From Bog-756 sp963833585 (GTDB taxonomy: Bacteria > Actinomycetota > Acidimicrobiia > Acidimicrobiales > RAAP-2), in the NCBI GenBank assembly GCA_963833585.1, contig CAWHYF010000001.1, forward strand, positions 1 through 64,000: a stretch of 64,000 bases of DNA, written 5' to 3'. The notes beneath the pieces were generated by a model, which was given only the letters and a program-made list of their open reading frames with translations, ran no database searches and had not been told where the DNA came from. Each line of letters starts with the position of its first letter. Within the stretch, counting starts at the first letter, position 1. Below are positions 36,589 to 45,921 of this stretch, piece after piece. A program made the position numbers and the translations under genes.

Positions 36589-38506
36589 ATGGGCGACGTG
36601 AACACCACTGGGGGAGACGTGAACACCACTGGGGGAGACGGGGACCGACGGCGTGCGGCTCGGCCCGGCAGGGCACGGAGGCCCACTGTCGCCCGGCGCT
36701 CGGTGATCGTGGCCGCCGGCACGCTGGCGGTCCTCTCGGTGGTACTGACCGACGTACCGAGCGCCTATGCGGCCGGACCGGTGACCGGCGTCGAGCGCGT
36801 CGCCCGCCTCGTCGGTGGCGGGGGCGGCCACGACCTACTCGGTGGCCTTCACCACCAGCTCGACCGGGGCACTGACCGCCGGTTCCGACACCATCACCCT
36901 GGCGGGACCGACCGGTACCGTCTTCCCGTTGGTGGCGGGTGACTACACGGTGGCCGCCACGGCCGTGACCGCCTCACCCACCCAGACGGCGCCCAACAAC
37001 GTGACGTTCACCACGCCGGTCGCCGTAGGCATCTCGTCCGGGGTGGCGATCCAGGCCGGCGTCGGGAACACCGTGACCAACCCCCCGACCGCGGGGTCCT
37101 ACACCTGGAGCGTGGCCACCTCCCAGGACACCACGCCCACCCCGTCCACCACCTTCTCGATCACCCATGCCGCGCCGGCCCTCCTGACGGTCACCGGCGG
37201 CGGGGGGCAGACGGCCCAGGTGGGCACCCCCTACGGGGTGGCCCTGTCCGCCTCCCTCACCGACGCCTTCGGAAACGTGGTCCCCGCCACGCCAGTGACC
37301 TTCGCCGCACCGGCCAGCGGGCCCAGCGGGACGTTCTCGGGCAGCGGGGTCAGTGAGAACGTGAACACCGACACTTCCGGCGTCGCCACCTCGCACGTCT
37401 TCACCGCCAACGGCACGGCGGGGACCTATGCCGTCTCGGTTTCGGCGTCCGGGGTGAGCCCGAGCCCCTCGCTCCAGTTGACCAACTTCACGATCCCGGG
37501 CGCGCCCTCCAACGTCACGGCGTCGGGTGGCAACGACTCGGCGACCGTTCACTGGGTGGCCCCCAGCTCCAACGGATTCAGTGCCATCACCGACTACGTG
37601 ATCACGGTGGTCAGCACCGGGACCCAGGTGGTCACCGGGGCGCTGGACCACGCCACGGTCAACGGACTGACCAACAACGTGCCCTACACGTTCACCGTGG
37701 CGGCCATCAACGCCGCCGGGGTCGGGCCGGCCTCGCCGGCGACCACTCCGGTGCGCCCCCAGCCCACCGGTTACTGGCTGGTCGGCTCGGACGGCGGCAT
37801 CTTCTCGTTCGGCAGCAGCGGCTACTTCGGTTCGACCGGCGCCATGCACCTCAACGCCCCGATCGTGGGCATGGCCTCGACGCCCGACGGCGGTGGGTAC
37901 TGGCTGGTGGCCTCCGACGGAGGCATCTTCGCCTTCGGTGACGCGGCCTTCGACGGGTCGATGGGAGCCAAGCACCTCAACGCTCCCATCGTGGGCATGG
38001 CCGGCACCCCCGACGGACACGGGTACTGGCTGGTGGCCTCCGACGGAGGCATCTTCTCCTTCGGCGATGCCGGCTACCACGGCTCCATGGGGGCCAAGCA
38101 TCTGAACCAGCCGATCGTGGGGATGACCCCGACGCCCAGCGGCGCCGGCTACTGGCTGGTGGCCTCCGACGGAGGAATCTTCGCCTTCGGGACGGCCGGC
38201 TTCTTCGGCTCGACCGGTGCCATGCACCTCAACGCTCCCATCGTGGGCATGGACAGCCCGGACGCCGGCGGCTACTGGCTGGTGGCCTCCGACGGAGGCA
38301 TCTTCGCCTTCGGTGACGCCGGATACTTCGGCTCGACCGGTGCCATGCACCTCAACGCACCGATCGTGGGCGTCAAGGCCACGCCGAGCGGCGGCGGCTA
38401 CTGGCTGGCGGCCTCCGACGGAGGCATCTTCGCCTTCGGCAACGCCACCTTCGACGGATCCGAGGGCGGATCCCACCTCAACCGGCCCATCGTCGGCATC
38501 GGGTAG
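36589..38506 (+). pseudogene. Secreted Fn3 protein with six GYW repeats, single frameshift
   Basis: Exported protein of about 639 residues after correction. The start at ATG 36589 opens with a tandem DVNTTGG DVNTTGG, then a basic stretch and signal peptide (RRSVIVAAGTLAVLSVVLT, cleavage near AYAAG). The frame shifts near 36785, where GVERVARLVGG should read ASSASPASSVAGAATTYSVA; one extra base explains it. Next come a beta domain (LTAGSDTITLAGP), a Big_1-like domain (AFGNVVPATPVTFAAP), an Fn3 domain (PSNVTASGGNDSATVHW) and six GYWLVASDGG repeats to the C-terminus. No catalytic domain is seen; a ligand-binding or adhesive surface role is likely. Confidence 0.8.
36595..36636 (+). repeat. Two tandem 21-base repeats at the start of the Fn3/GYW gene
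   Basis: Two identical 21-base units, 36595-36615 and 36616-36636, each beginning GACGTGAACACC and ending CTGGGGGA. They encode the duplicated DVNTTGG. The junction places GGGGGA three bases ahead of GTG, so the second unit could itself serve as a start region. Confidence 0.85.
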
Positions 38507-38579
38507 CAGGGCGTCCCACCGACCGTCATCCCCCGACCGGTCCCCCGGGCCGTTCGCCGACCCTGGGTAACATCGCCGG

Positions 38580-39407
38580 GTGAGCGACCGTCCCCTCAAC
38601 TGCCTGTGCCAGACCGACGCCTGGGACGACCCCGACTGGCGGGCCGTCGGCCGGCTGTTGGCCCTGCCCCAGGACGAGGGATGGCTGCACCGGAAGGTGT
38701 TCGAGTGGGTCCAGTGCGTCTACGGGCTCGAGCGGCTGGGTGTGCTGGGACCCGACGCCACGGCCCTCGGGGTGGGCGCCGGTCACGAGTGCGTCCTCTA
38801 CTACCTGGCCAATCGGACCCGGCTGACCGTCGGCACCGACCTCTACGGCGGGGCCTTCGCCGGGAGCATCGCCGCCGAGGCCGATCCGGCCTTCCTCACC
38901 GACCCCGCCCGGTTCGCACCGTTCCTCTACCGACGTGACCACCTGTCCGGCCTCCCCGCCGACGGCCTGGCTCTGCCGTTCACGGCGGCCAGCTTCGACG
39001 TCGTCTACTCTCTCAGCTCCATCGAGCACTTCGGGGGGCACGACAAGGCAGCCCAGTCGATGCGCGAGATGGCCCGGGTGCTGAAGCCCGGAGGGGTCGC
39101 CTGCGTGGCCACCGAATTCATCATGGAGGGTGGTCAGCACGGCGAATACTTCACCGCCGAGGACCTCCACCACTGGGTCGTGGCGGCCTCCTCCGAGCTG
39201 GAGCTGGTGGAGCCGATCGACCTCACCGCTCCGGAGCGGCGGTTCATGGAGGATCCGGTCCACCTCCCCGACGACCCGCTGCACACCCCGCACGTCGTCC
39301 TGGCCATCGCCGGGTGGCGTTTCACTTCGATCGTGCTGTTCTTCACCAAGCGCCGCCCCGACCCGGCCAGCTGGTCGTCACGGGCTCGGCGGCTGCTCCG
39401 CACCTGA
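38580..39407 (+). CDS. Class I SAM-dependent methyltransferase
   Basis: Methyltransferase of 275 residues with a Rossmann-type SAM domain. Motif I is degenerate (ALGVGAGHECVLYYLA; family E/DxGxGxG), motif II is VGTDLYGG, motif IV is FDVVYSLSSIEHFGG and the post-motif segment is MARVLKPGGVACVATEF. The C-terminal part has HTPHVVLAIAGWRFTSIVLF. These are typical of Methyltransf_11/UbiE-like enzymes, often in glycan or lipid modification; the acceptor is unknown. The start is GTG 38580. Its 3' end overlaps the convergent membrane-protein gene by 30 bases. Confidence 0.85.
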   Translation: MSDRPLNCLCQTDAWDDPDWRAVGRLLALPQDEGWLHRKVFEWVQCVYGLERLGVLGPDATALGVGAGHECVLYYLANRTRLTVGTDLYGGAFAGSIAAEADPAFLTDPARFAPFLYRRDHLSGLPADGLALPFTAASFDVVYSLSSIEHFGGHDKAAQSMREMARVLKPGGVACVATEFIMEGGQHGEYFTAEDLHHWVVAASSELELVEPIDLTAPERRFMEDPVHLPDDPLHTPHVVLAIAGWRFTSIVLFFTKRRPDPASWSSRARRLLRT

Positions 39408-40934
39408 GGGGCCGAGGCTCCCGGCGGGGGTGGTCGCCGGAGGCTGTGGTGTTCCCGACCGGCCCGGCGCCGGCCGGTCCGTCCCGGTGTCCCGGGCGGG
39501 CCCCCTGGGTACCGGTCGCATACGCCCGAGGACACCGAGGGTCAACAGGATCCAGACCCCGAGGCGGACCTGGGTGAATCCCTCCACCGTGTGTCGGGTG
39601 ACCTCCTGCGCGTCGCCGTGCCAGGCCACCAGCATGGCGGCGACTCCGACCAACGTCAGGACGCCCACCATGCACCAGGGCCGGCTCCTCCACGCCTCGG
39701 CCACGATCCCGAGGTAGAGGGCAAGGGCGGAGAGGACCGTCAATCCCAACAGCGGTGGCCACAGCACCGCGGTCAGGGGGGAGGGCAGGGCGTGGGTCGG
39801 GGCGTAGAAGTCGAGCTCGCCCTGCGCGAAGTTGAAGGCCCGCTCGGGCCGCTGGAGAGGTTCGCCCAGGACATAGCCGGGGTGGGTGACCAGCCACAGG
39901 AGGTAGGTCCCCCCGGCGTCGGTGCGCATCCACCGCTCGAGGGGGTGGAACGCGGCGTCCCCGGCGGAGATGAACACCATCTTGGCTGCGTCGGGGGGTA
40001 CCGGTGTCTCCCGGGACCGCTGGTCGATCTGCCGCGCCTCGGGCATGCCGTGGGCGGCGAACCAGGCCACCCTGTCGGGGAAGGGGAACACCCGCGCGTA
40101 GAGGACGTCGGCGGTGTCGGGGGTGGTCCGGTGCGAGGCGAGGGTGCCCCACTCAGCGACGACCACCGCGCCGAGGAGGCACACGGACAGCACGCCGGCC
40201 CGAACCGCCGTCTTCCGGCTGGCCCGGAGGCGGGCGAGGGCGAAGATCCCGGCGGCCAGGGCCAGCATCCCCACCGTCCAGACCTGGGCGTCCCGGGTGG
40301 CGGCGAAGGCCAGGCCGGCGGCTGTGGTGGCCGCCACCCGGGGCCAGGTCGCCCGGCGGGACGTCCAGATGAAGCCGGCGAAGACCAGGGCCAGGAGACT
40401 CATCGAGAGGGATTCGGAGAGTTCCGACCGATTCCACAGGCTGACCGGCAGGGTACTGGCGAACCCCAGGATCACGAAGATGGCGGTCACCCGGCGCCAA
40501 CCCGGGTCCACCAGCCGGCCCACGGTCCAGGCCAGCACCCCCCAGCACATCGCGCCCACGACCGCTTGGGCCGTGATCACTGAGGACGGGCTGCCCACCG
40601 CCTTGATCACGAGTGCGGTGAGCGGCGGGCGGGCACCCAACCACACGGCCCGGGACCAGAGCGGCCGCTGGGCCATGGATGCATAGATCCTCGAGTCGTT
40701 CCAGATCAGGGCCGGACCCAACCGGGCCTGGACCACCAGGTAGATGGCAAAGGCGCACCAGCCCACGGCGGCCACCGCCGACGGGGCACTCACCGGGCGC
40801 CGGAGCTGCCGCCACCAGCCCTCGGACGTCCGCTCCCCGGGGTCGCCGGCGCCCGGCGCCGCGGGTGGCGGAGGGCGACCCTGGGAGCCGACCGGGGTGG
40901 TCGCCCCCACCGGGTCGGGGTCGTGCTCAGCCAA
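39378..40934 (-). CDS. Polytopic membrane protein, GT-C-like
   Basis: A 518-residue integral membrane protein with a Pro-rich cytoplasmic N-terminus and ten or more hydrophobic helices. The first outer loop contains ALIWNDSRIYASMAQ with ARPPLTALVIK, resembling the Asp-containing first loop of GT-C glycosyltransferases that use polyprenyl-phosphate sugars. Further loops have NRSELSESLSMSLLAL and THPGYVLGEPLQRPERAF, the latter a motif often seen in actinobacterial hypothetical membrane proteins. Assignment as a glycosyltransferase is an inference from topology only. It is convergent with a methyltransferase. Confidence 0.7.
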   Translation of the reverse strand: MAEHDPDPVGATTPVGSQGRPPPPAAPGAGDPGERTSEGWWRQLRRPVSAPSAVAAVGWCAFAIYLVVQARLGPALIWNDSRIYASMAQRPLWSRAVWLGARPPLTALVIKAVGSPSSVITAQAVVGAMCWGVLAWTVGRLVDPGWRRVTAIFVILGFASTLPVSLWNRSELSESLSMSLLALVFAGFIWTSRRATWPRVAATTAAGLAFAATRDAQVWTVGMLALAAGIFALARLRASRKTAVRAGVLSVCLLGAVVVAEWGTLASHRTTPDTADVLYARVFPFPDRVAWFAAHGMPEARQIDQRSRETPVPPDAAKMVFISAGDAAFHPLERWMRTDAGGTYLLWLVTHPGYVLGEPLQRPERAFNFAQGELDFYAPTHALPSPLTAVLWPPLLGLTVLSALALYLGIVAEAWRSRPWCMVGVLTLVGVAAMLVAWHGDAQEVTRHTVEGFTQVRLGVWILLTLGVLGRMRPVPRGPARDTGTDRPAPGRSGTPQPPATTPAGSLGPSGAEQPPSP

Positions 40935-41213
40935 TGGTCGCAGGGGCGCTCACCGGGATGCCATCCCGGCCGGTCGCCCGGCTCACCGATCGAGCGCCAA
41001 CGGGAACCCACCGTGGCGGCCGACGTCGGCCGCGCCCATGGCAGGCCAGACGGGGATCATGTTGTGGAGGGGGTGATCGGGACGCCGCGGGTGCTCATGT
41101 AGAGGTGAAGGTACTCGCTGTTGGCCCGTCGGCCCAGTTGGCCGGTCGGCACGGGCCGGACCAGGTCCAGGTGGCTCCGTGGAACGGTCGGCTCGGGCCT
41201 GCCGGGACCCGAC

Positions 41214-42266
41214 CTACTCGTCGACGGAGTAGCCGCCGGTGACGCCGTGCTTGTCCGGTAGTGACTCCACCAGGCGGCTCACTGACCCGTAGTCGCCGTC
41301 CCGCCACGCCTCGGCGATGGTCCGGTCGTCGAGCTCGCGGTGCCGGGTGAAATTCCACCACCGTGTGACGTCGCTGTCGTCGTACCCCTTGTTGGCCAGG
41401 ATGATGTTGAGACGGGTGGCCTCCCAGGCCACCTCGTCCGGGCTCATCTCTCCGCTCGGCGGTCCCGCCGGCCGGACCCGTTCGGGGTCGCGTTCCATCT
41501 CGTAGGCGATCTCGCGGTCGAGGTCGCGGGAGACGTGCCCCCGGATGGTCTTGAGCGATCCCCCGGTCAGCGCCACGCGGTCGATCACCCGTCGTTCCCG
41601 CTCGGCCTCCAGGCTGCGGGACCACAGGCGTTGGGCCGTGGCGTCCACATCACCGGCGGTCACCCGGAGGCGCAGCCGCCGCTCGATGCGCTCCGCGGTC
41701 TTCTGGGGCGCGGCCGGTGGAATGTCGGTCTCCCGCCGTCCCCGCGGCTCGCGGGCGTCGGGTTCCGAGACCCGCCGGTCACCTCGACGCCGATCGGGCA
41801 CCTCGCCGGGAGGTGTGGAGCGGGAGGGTGCATCGATCAGTTCGCCGGCCAGCGGTCCGCCCGCTCCCGGGGGGGTGGGGGCCCCGACCGGGGTCGGAGC
41901 CGCCGCCCGGGGGATGGCCGGGGAGGCGTAGCTCTCCGGGGGGAAGATGTCCCCGGTGGTGCCGGCGATGGCGGCCCCCAGATAGGCCGCGGTCCACTCG
42001 CTCTCGCCCACCAGCACCGACGGGGCGCCGGTGGCCGTCAGGCGGGCCACCGGTACGTCCAGGCAGGCGGCCACCACGATGGCCTCGGTGAACCCGAGCC
42101 GCCGGTTGGTGGTCTCCACCTGGGCCACCGTCTCACGGGTCCAGGCGATCCCCCGCAGGAGCATCTCGTCGGCGAGGGCCTGCTGGGTCAGGTTGGCCTT
42201 GGACCTCAGGGCTGCCACATTGCGCCGCACGATGTCCTCGATACCTTTGGTCGGGTCACCGTTCAT
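41214..42266 (-). CDS. XRE-family helix-turn-helix protein
   Basis: A 350-residue protein. The N-terminal 75 residues are an XRE-type helix-turn-helix (NVAALRSKANLTQQALADEM, then WTRETVAQVETTNRRLGF). A Pro-rich linker follows, then a basic region (RRRGDRRVSEPDAREPRGRR) and a predicted alpha-helical C-terminal domain with DVDATAQRLWSRSLEAERER and a final RWWNFTRHRELDDRTIAEAW. The C-terminal domain is not familiar to me. The ATG at 42266 is preferred over one 45 bases upstream because XRE similarity begins there. A palindrome ACCTGACCAGGT at 42310-42321 lies 44 bases upstream and could be its own operator. Confidence 0.8.
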   Translation of the reverse strand: MNGDPTKGIEDIVRRNVAALRSKANLTQQALADEMLLRGIAWTRETVAQVETTNRRLGFTEAIVVAACLDVPVARLTATGAPSVLVGESEWTAAYLGAAIAGTTGDIFPPESYASPAIPRAAAPTPVGAPTPPGAGGPLAGELIDAPSRSTPPGEVPDRRRGDRRVSEPDAREPRGRRETDIPPAAPQKTAERIERRLRLRVTAGDVDATAQRLWSRSLEAERERRVIDRVALTGGSLKTIRGHVSRDLDREIAYEMERDPERVRPAGPPSGEMSPDEVAWEATRLNIILANKGYDDSDVTRWWNFTRHRELDDRTIAEAWRDGDYGSVSRLVESLPDKHGVTGGYSVDE

Positions 42267-42309
42267 CCCGGCATCGTAGCGCCTTTTTGTTAGAAATTTG
42301 AACATTTCC

Positions 42310-42321
42310 ACCTGACCAGGT
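42310..42321. promoter_or_regulatory. Palindromic candidate operator upstream of the XRE gene
   Basis: ACCTG-AC-CAGGT is a perfect 12-base inverted repeat, extended outward by TTCC on the left and GGAA on the right with a one-base offset. It sits in an AT-richer patch (TTTTTGTTAGAAATTTG) just upstream of the XRE start at 42266, as expected for an autoregulatory site. Confidence 0.5.
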
Positions 42322-42852
42322 CGGAAAGTTCTTGCGTTTGAACAGGGATTTCAGTCCAAAGGTCCGTTCGACACCACGACGACACTCTGAACAGTTGGGC
42401 TCGGGCAGTGCCACTCGGGACCGGCCCGGCCGGGCCGGAGGGCCGACATCGGAGACAACGCGGCCGCCGCGGTGGGTCGGTCCGGACGCCGAATCTGACC
42501 CCCTGGTCCCGGGGCCCCGATCGGCCGGACCACGACCGTGGACTCGCCGGGTCCGACCCCCCGGGCCTGCGACCGCGGGCCGGAACCGGCCGAGGGCAAA
42601 GCCCGGTGAACTGCCACGACGGAGCGGGCGGTCCGGACTGGCACCGCCTGGGGGCACCTGGTGGCTCGCACGGCGATTGGCGGCTGTTCCACTCCTCCCA
42701 TGATGGCCGGTCCCCGGGTGGAGCTGGGGGACCCGGCTCCGACCCGGGGACCCTCTCCCCATCTCCGCTTTTTCCAATTCCCGCTACAGCTCGAGCGTGC
42801 TCATTCCGATCACAGGAGTGAGGGTTAGCAACAAAAAGGGGCAGGAACGAAC
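42322..42852. other. Intergenic stretch, nothing recognised
   Basis: About 530 bases between the XRE gene and a small TTG-started gene, on divergent strands. Arg/Gly-rich open frames on both strands look like shadows. Apart from the palindrome at its edge I see no repeat, hairpin with T-tract or RNA gene. Confidence 0.45.
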
Positions 42853-43098
42853 TTGACGATCGACCCGTTTCATGTGCGTAGGTTCAGCGAGTGGTCGGAT
42901 GCCGACTTCGATCTGGAGGACCTGGAGTTGCCCGCCGAGCCTCAGTGGAGCCGCTGTGGTGCCGTGCACTGCATCGACCGGGGACCCTGGATCGGGACCC
43001 TGGTCTGCTGCATCAGGCGCAGTGGCCACGAGGACGGCCACTCCATGTCCCTGGGCGACGAGGGCGCACCCGACTACTGGCGCGAGACCTGGCTGTAG
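42853..43098 (+). CDS. Small Cys/His hypothetical protein
   Basis: An 81-residue acidic protein starting at TTG 42853, which has a well-placed AGGA six bases upstream. It contains an acidic N-terminal segment (SDADFDLEDLELPAEP) and a compact Cys/His region: RCGAVHCIDRGPW, LVCCIRRSGHEDGHSM. Four cysteines and three histidines suggest a metal site. High third-position GC supports coding. I do not recognise a named family; no neighbours on the same strand. Confidence 0.6.
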   Translation: MTIDPFHVRRFSEWSDADFDLEDLELPAEPQWSRCGAVHCIDRGPWIGTLVCCIRRSGHEDGHSMSLGDEGAPDYWRETWL

Positions 43099-43211
43099 TC
43101 CCGATCGGGAACTCCCGAGCATCTGGATCCACCGGTCGCCCTGCGGCCGCGGCGGCCGGCGCCCGGAGCCCGCAGGACGGGCGAGTCACCGACGGCAGTG
43201 AACTTCGGCAC

Positions 43212-44879
43212 TCAAGGTTGCGCCCCACCCAGCTCGAGCACCACCGCTCCGTCGGCCGGAAGTGTCCCCGGAAAGGGGAGTCCCTCCGCCGCGACCTCGG
43301 TGGCGAGCGTGACCGGCCGCTCGGCCAACCGCGTCCCGTCGGGTCCGGTGAGCGCCACCGTGTCGCCGGTCATGTTGATGGCGATCACCCACGACTCGGC
43401 GCCGCGGGTCCGGGCGTAGCCCAGTACTCCCTCGCCCAGGTCCAGGAGCGAGAAGTCGCCGAGCGTGAGGGCGTCGGATCGGTGGCGGAGGGCCAGGAGC
43501 CGGCGGTACAGGTGGAGGATCGAAGAGGGGTCGTCCTCGAGGTCGCGCCGGTTCCGGCGTTCCGCATCGGGCGGGAACGGCAGCCACACCTCGGCGCCTG
43601 GACCGGTGGGCCAGCCGTGGTCAGGGCCCCCGTCCCACGGCACCGGTGACCGGCAGCCGTCCCGTCCCCCAGGATCCACTCGCCGGTCGGGCGGAACCAC
43701 GCCGTCGAGCAGGCCGAGCTCCTCGCCCTGGTACAGGAAGGGGGTGCCCCGCAGGGTGAGGAGGAGTACCGCGGCCGCCCGGGCCCGGGCCTCACTCCGA
43801 CGGGCGGTGACCTCCGCGTCCTCTCCCCGCCGGGTGGCGGCCCGGTCGTAGCGGGTGCGGTGGCGGGGATTGTCGTGGTTGGAGAGGACCCAGGTGGGCC
43901 AGGCGTCCCGCGGGGCCAGCGCGGCCACGGTCTGCTCGATGCACTCGGTCCACGCGCCCGGTTGCCACCGCGCGAAGAGAGGAGGGAAGTTGAACGCCAG
44001 ATGGAGCTCGTCGCCGTGCCCGTAATAGGAGGCCACGGCCTCGGTGCTGAGCAGGTAGACCTCACCCACGATGACCCGTTCCCCTGGATAGCCGTCGAGC
44101 AGCTCCCGCAGGGCCCGGAGCCGCTGGTGGGTGACCGGGACGTCGTTCAGGGCGCTGTGGGGGATACCGGCCACCGGGGGCGGGTCGTCCGGTAGATCGG
44201 GGTCCTTGCCGATGCAGTGGATCACATCGGCGCGGACCCCGTCGACACCCCGGTCCAGCCAGAAGCGGAGCACGCCGTGCATGGCCTCGACCACGGCGGG
44301 CTGGTCCCAGTTGAGGTCGGGTTGGGCCCGATCGAACAGGTGGAGGTACCACTGGTCGGTCGCCTGGTCGAAGGTCCAGGCCGGCGCGGTGAGGTCGAAC
44401 GATGCCACCCAGTTGTTGGGCGGCGAGTCGTCCGGGGCGCGGTCCCGCCACACGTACCACTCCCGGTGGGTGCTGTCCCGTCCCGATGCGGCATCCACGA
44501 ACCACGGGTGCTGGTCCGAGGTGTGGTTGGGGACCCAGTCGATGATCACCTTCAGTCCGACCGAGTGGGCCTCCTCCACCAGGCGGTCGAATTCGTCGAG
44601 GGTGCCGAAGAGCGGGTCGACGTCGCAGTAGTCGCTCACGTCGTAGCCGAAGTCGACCATGGGCGACCGGTAGAAGGGCGAGACCCACAAGGCATCGACC
44701 CCCAACCACACCAGGTCGGCCAGGTGCGACCGGATGCCGCCGAGGTCGCCGACCCCGTCGCCGTCGGAGTCGGCGAAGGAGCGGGGGTAGATCTGGTAGA
44801 AGACGGCCGATTGCCACCAGGGCCGCTCCGAGTCGGGCCATCCGGCCTTCGGCGCCGTCCCCTCCGGCGGGCTGGTCAC
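43212..44879 (-). CDS. GH13 alpha-glucosidase/oligo-1,6-glucosidase-like glycosidase
   Basis: Glycoside hydrolase family 13 enzyme of 555 residues. The (alpha/beta)8 blocks are VFYQIYPRSFADSDGDG, LGVDALWVSPFY with GYDVSDY, VIIDWVPNHTS, GVRADVIH (nucleophile Asp218), VIVGEVYLL (acid/base Glu273) and VLSNHDNPRH (Asp336). This catalytic set and QIYPRSFADSDGDGVGD place it with alpha-glucosidases (oligo-1,6-glucosidase, trehalose-6-phosphate hydrolase and similar). There is no signal peptide, so it is cytoplasmic. It probably releases glucose from short alpha-glucans or disaccharides. The SRPBCC gene lies 31 bases upstream on the same strand. No transporter is linked. Confidence 0.92.
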   Translation of the reverse strand: MTSPPEGTAPKAGWPDSERPWWQSAVFYQIYPRSFADSDGDGVGDLGGIRSHLADLVWLGVDALWVSPFYRSPMVDFGYDVSDYCDVDPLFGTLDEFDRLVEEAHSVGLKVIIDWVPNHTSDQHPWFVDAASGRDSTHREWYVWRDRAPDDSPPNNWVASFDLTAPAWTFDQATDQWYLHLFDRAQPDLNWDQPAVVEAMHGVLRFWLDRGVDGVRADVIHCIGKDPDLPDDPPPVAGIPHSALNDVPVTHQRLRALRELLDGYPGERVIVGEVYLLSTEAVASYYGHGDELHLAFNFPPLFARWQPGAWTECIEQTVAALAPRDAWPTWVLSNHDNPRHRTRYDRAATRRGEDAEVTARRSEARARAAAVLLLTLRGTPFLYQGEELGLLDGVVPPDRRVDPGGRDGCRSPVPWDGGPDHGWPTGPGAEVWLPFPPDAERRNRRDLEDDPSSILHLYRRLLALRHRSDALTLGDFSLLDLGEGVLGYARTRGAESWVIAINMTGDTVALTGPDGTRLAERPVTLATEVAAEGLPFPGTLPADGAVVLELGGAQP

Positions 44880-44910
44880 CGACCGATCCCGGGTCCCCGT
44901 CGGCGACCGC

Positions 44911-45372
44911 TCACGCTTCGGCCCGCTGCTTGACCCGGGCCAGGGTGGCCTCCATGTTGGCCCGGTTCAAGCTGTCGGCGTTCCTGGTACCCCGGACCAG
45001 CGGGCCGGTCAGCCGCAGCAGGGGGCCTCGGTGGTCCTCGAACCGCTCGGTGACCACACTCTTCCCCTCCTCGGCGCCCGGCTCCACCCGGTACGACCAC
45101 CGGGCCACCGGCAGGGGTCCGAAGGCCACGTCCCAGGCGATCTCCGATCCGGGCTCGTAGCGGACGACCGTGCAGCTGGTGCTCCAGCGACGCCAACCGG
45201 AGCGGTTCCGGCCGCGGAACCGGGCCCCGAGGGCCGGACCGGTCGACGTCCCCACCCACTCCATGTCCACGCACTCGGCGGTGAGGGCCCTCATGCCGAT
45301 CGGATCGCCCACCACCCCCCACACCTGGTCAGGGGGCGCTTCAACGGTCAGGGAGACGTCGACGGGGGACAT
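44911..45372 (-). CDS. SRPBCC (START-like) family protein
   Basis: A 153-residue helix-grip protein of the polyketide-cyclase/SRPBCC superfamily. The N-terminus VDVSLTVEAPPDQVWGVVGD is typical, followed by GARFRGRNRSGWRRWSTSC and SEIAWDVAFGPLPVARWSYR. The last part is the long C-terminal helix (RANMEATLARVKQRAEA). Such proteins bind hydrophobic ligands in an internal cavity. The start at 45372 is inferred from similarity; the open frame continues upstream without it. It may be co-transcribed with the GH13 gene, but the functional connection is unclear. Confidence 0.8.
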   Translation of the reverse strand: MSPVDVSLTVEAPPDQVWGVVGDPIGMRALTAECVDMEWVGTSTGPALGARFRGRNRSGWRRWSTSCTVVRYEPGSEIAWDVAFGPLPVARWSYRVEPGAEEGKSVVTERFEDHRGPLLRLTGPLVRGTRNADSLNRANMEATLARVKQRAEA

Positions 45373-45511
45373 GGATGAGGACGCTACCAATGCCACGGCC
45401 AGGGCGACCGACCGGGCCGTACGGCGGAACTGCGGACCGTTACAGTTCACGATCCAACCTGCCGAAGATCCCCTAAGTCGGTGTCCGCGATCAAAAAGGG
45501 GTTGGGCCGCC

Positions 45512-45808
45512 ATGGTGGATAGGCGAATGAGTGAGGAAGGGTCGTTCCTGGCTGACGGACTGGCGGGGAGCACGCCCCCTGAGGTGTTCGCCACCGGACG
45601 TGTGTGCGCCGCCGAGGACTGCACGGTCAAGCTCTCCCGTTACAACAGCACCGAGTGGTGTGCGCTCCACGAGAGCCCGGCGTCCACCCAGCGGCCCTAC
45701 GACACCTCCACCCGCCAACGGCGCCGGACGCGCAGAACCACACCGCGCAAGGAGAAGGTCAACGGTCAGGCTCAGCCCCAGCCGTCGACCAGCCCCACTG
45801 CGGCGTAG
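45512..45808 (+). CDS. Small zinc-finger-like hypothetical protein
   Basis: A 98-residue basic protein. The central segment VCAAEDCTVKLSRYNSTEWCALHE has a C-x4-C-x13-C-x2-H pattern suitable for one zinc. The C-terminal part is basic (RQRRRTRRTTPRKEK), which suggests nucleic-acid contact. ATG 45512 is used (AAGGGG thirteen bases upstream); an ATG at 45527 is a close alternative. This small Cys/His plus basic-tail type is frequent in actinobacteria but uncharacterised. Confidence 0.6.
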   Translation: MVDRRMSEEGSFLADGLAGSTPPEVFATGRVCAAEDCTVKLSRYNSTEWCALHESPASTQRPYDTSTRQRRRTRRTTPRKEKVNGQAQPQPSTSPTAA

Positions 45809-45921
45809 TTCCGACCCCCTCCGGTCCAACCGTTCCCGCCGGAACGCCGGACGCCCCCCTCCGTCAGCTCCTGGGTGCCCCGTCGGTACACTGCGGCCAT
45901 GCCGAGCGAAACGGGGAAGCC

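Noticed and set aside
36974..38599. 541-residue open frame on the minus strand
   Set aside because: Antisense to the GYW-repeat gene; its own internal repeats simply mirror the coding repeat.
39591..40583. 330-residue open frame on the plus strand
   Set aside because: Antisense to the polytopic membrane protein; no hydrophobic or catalytic pattern.
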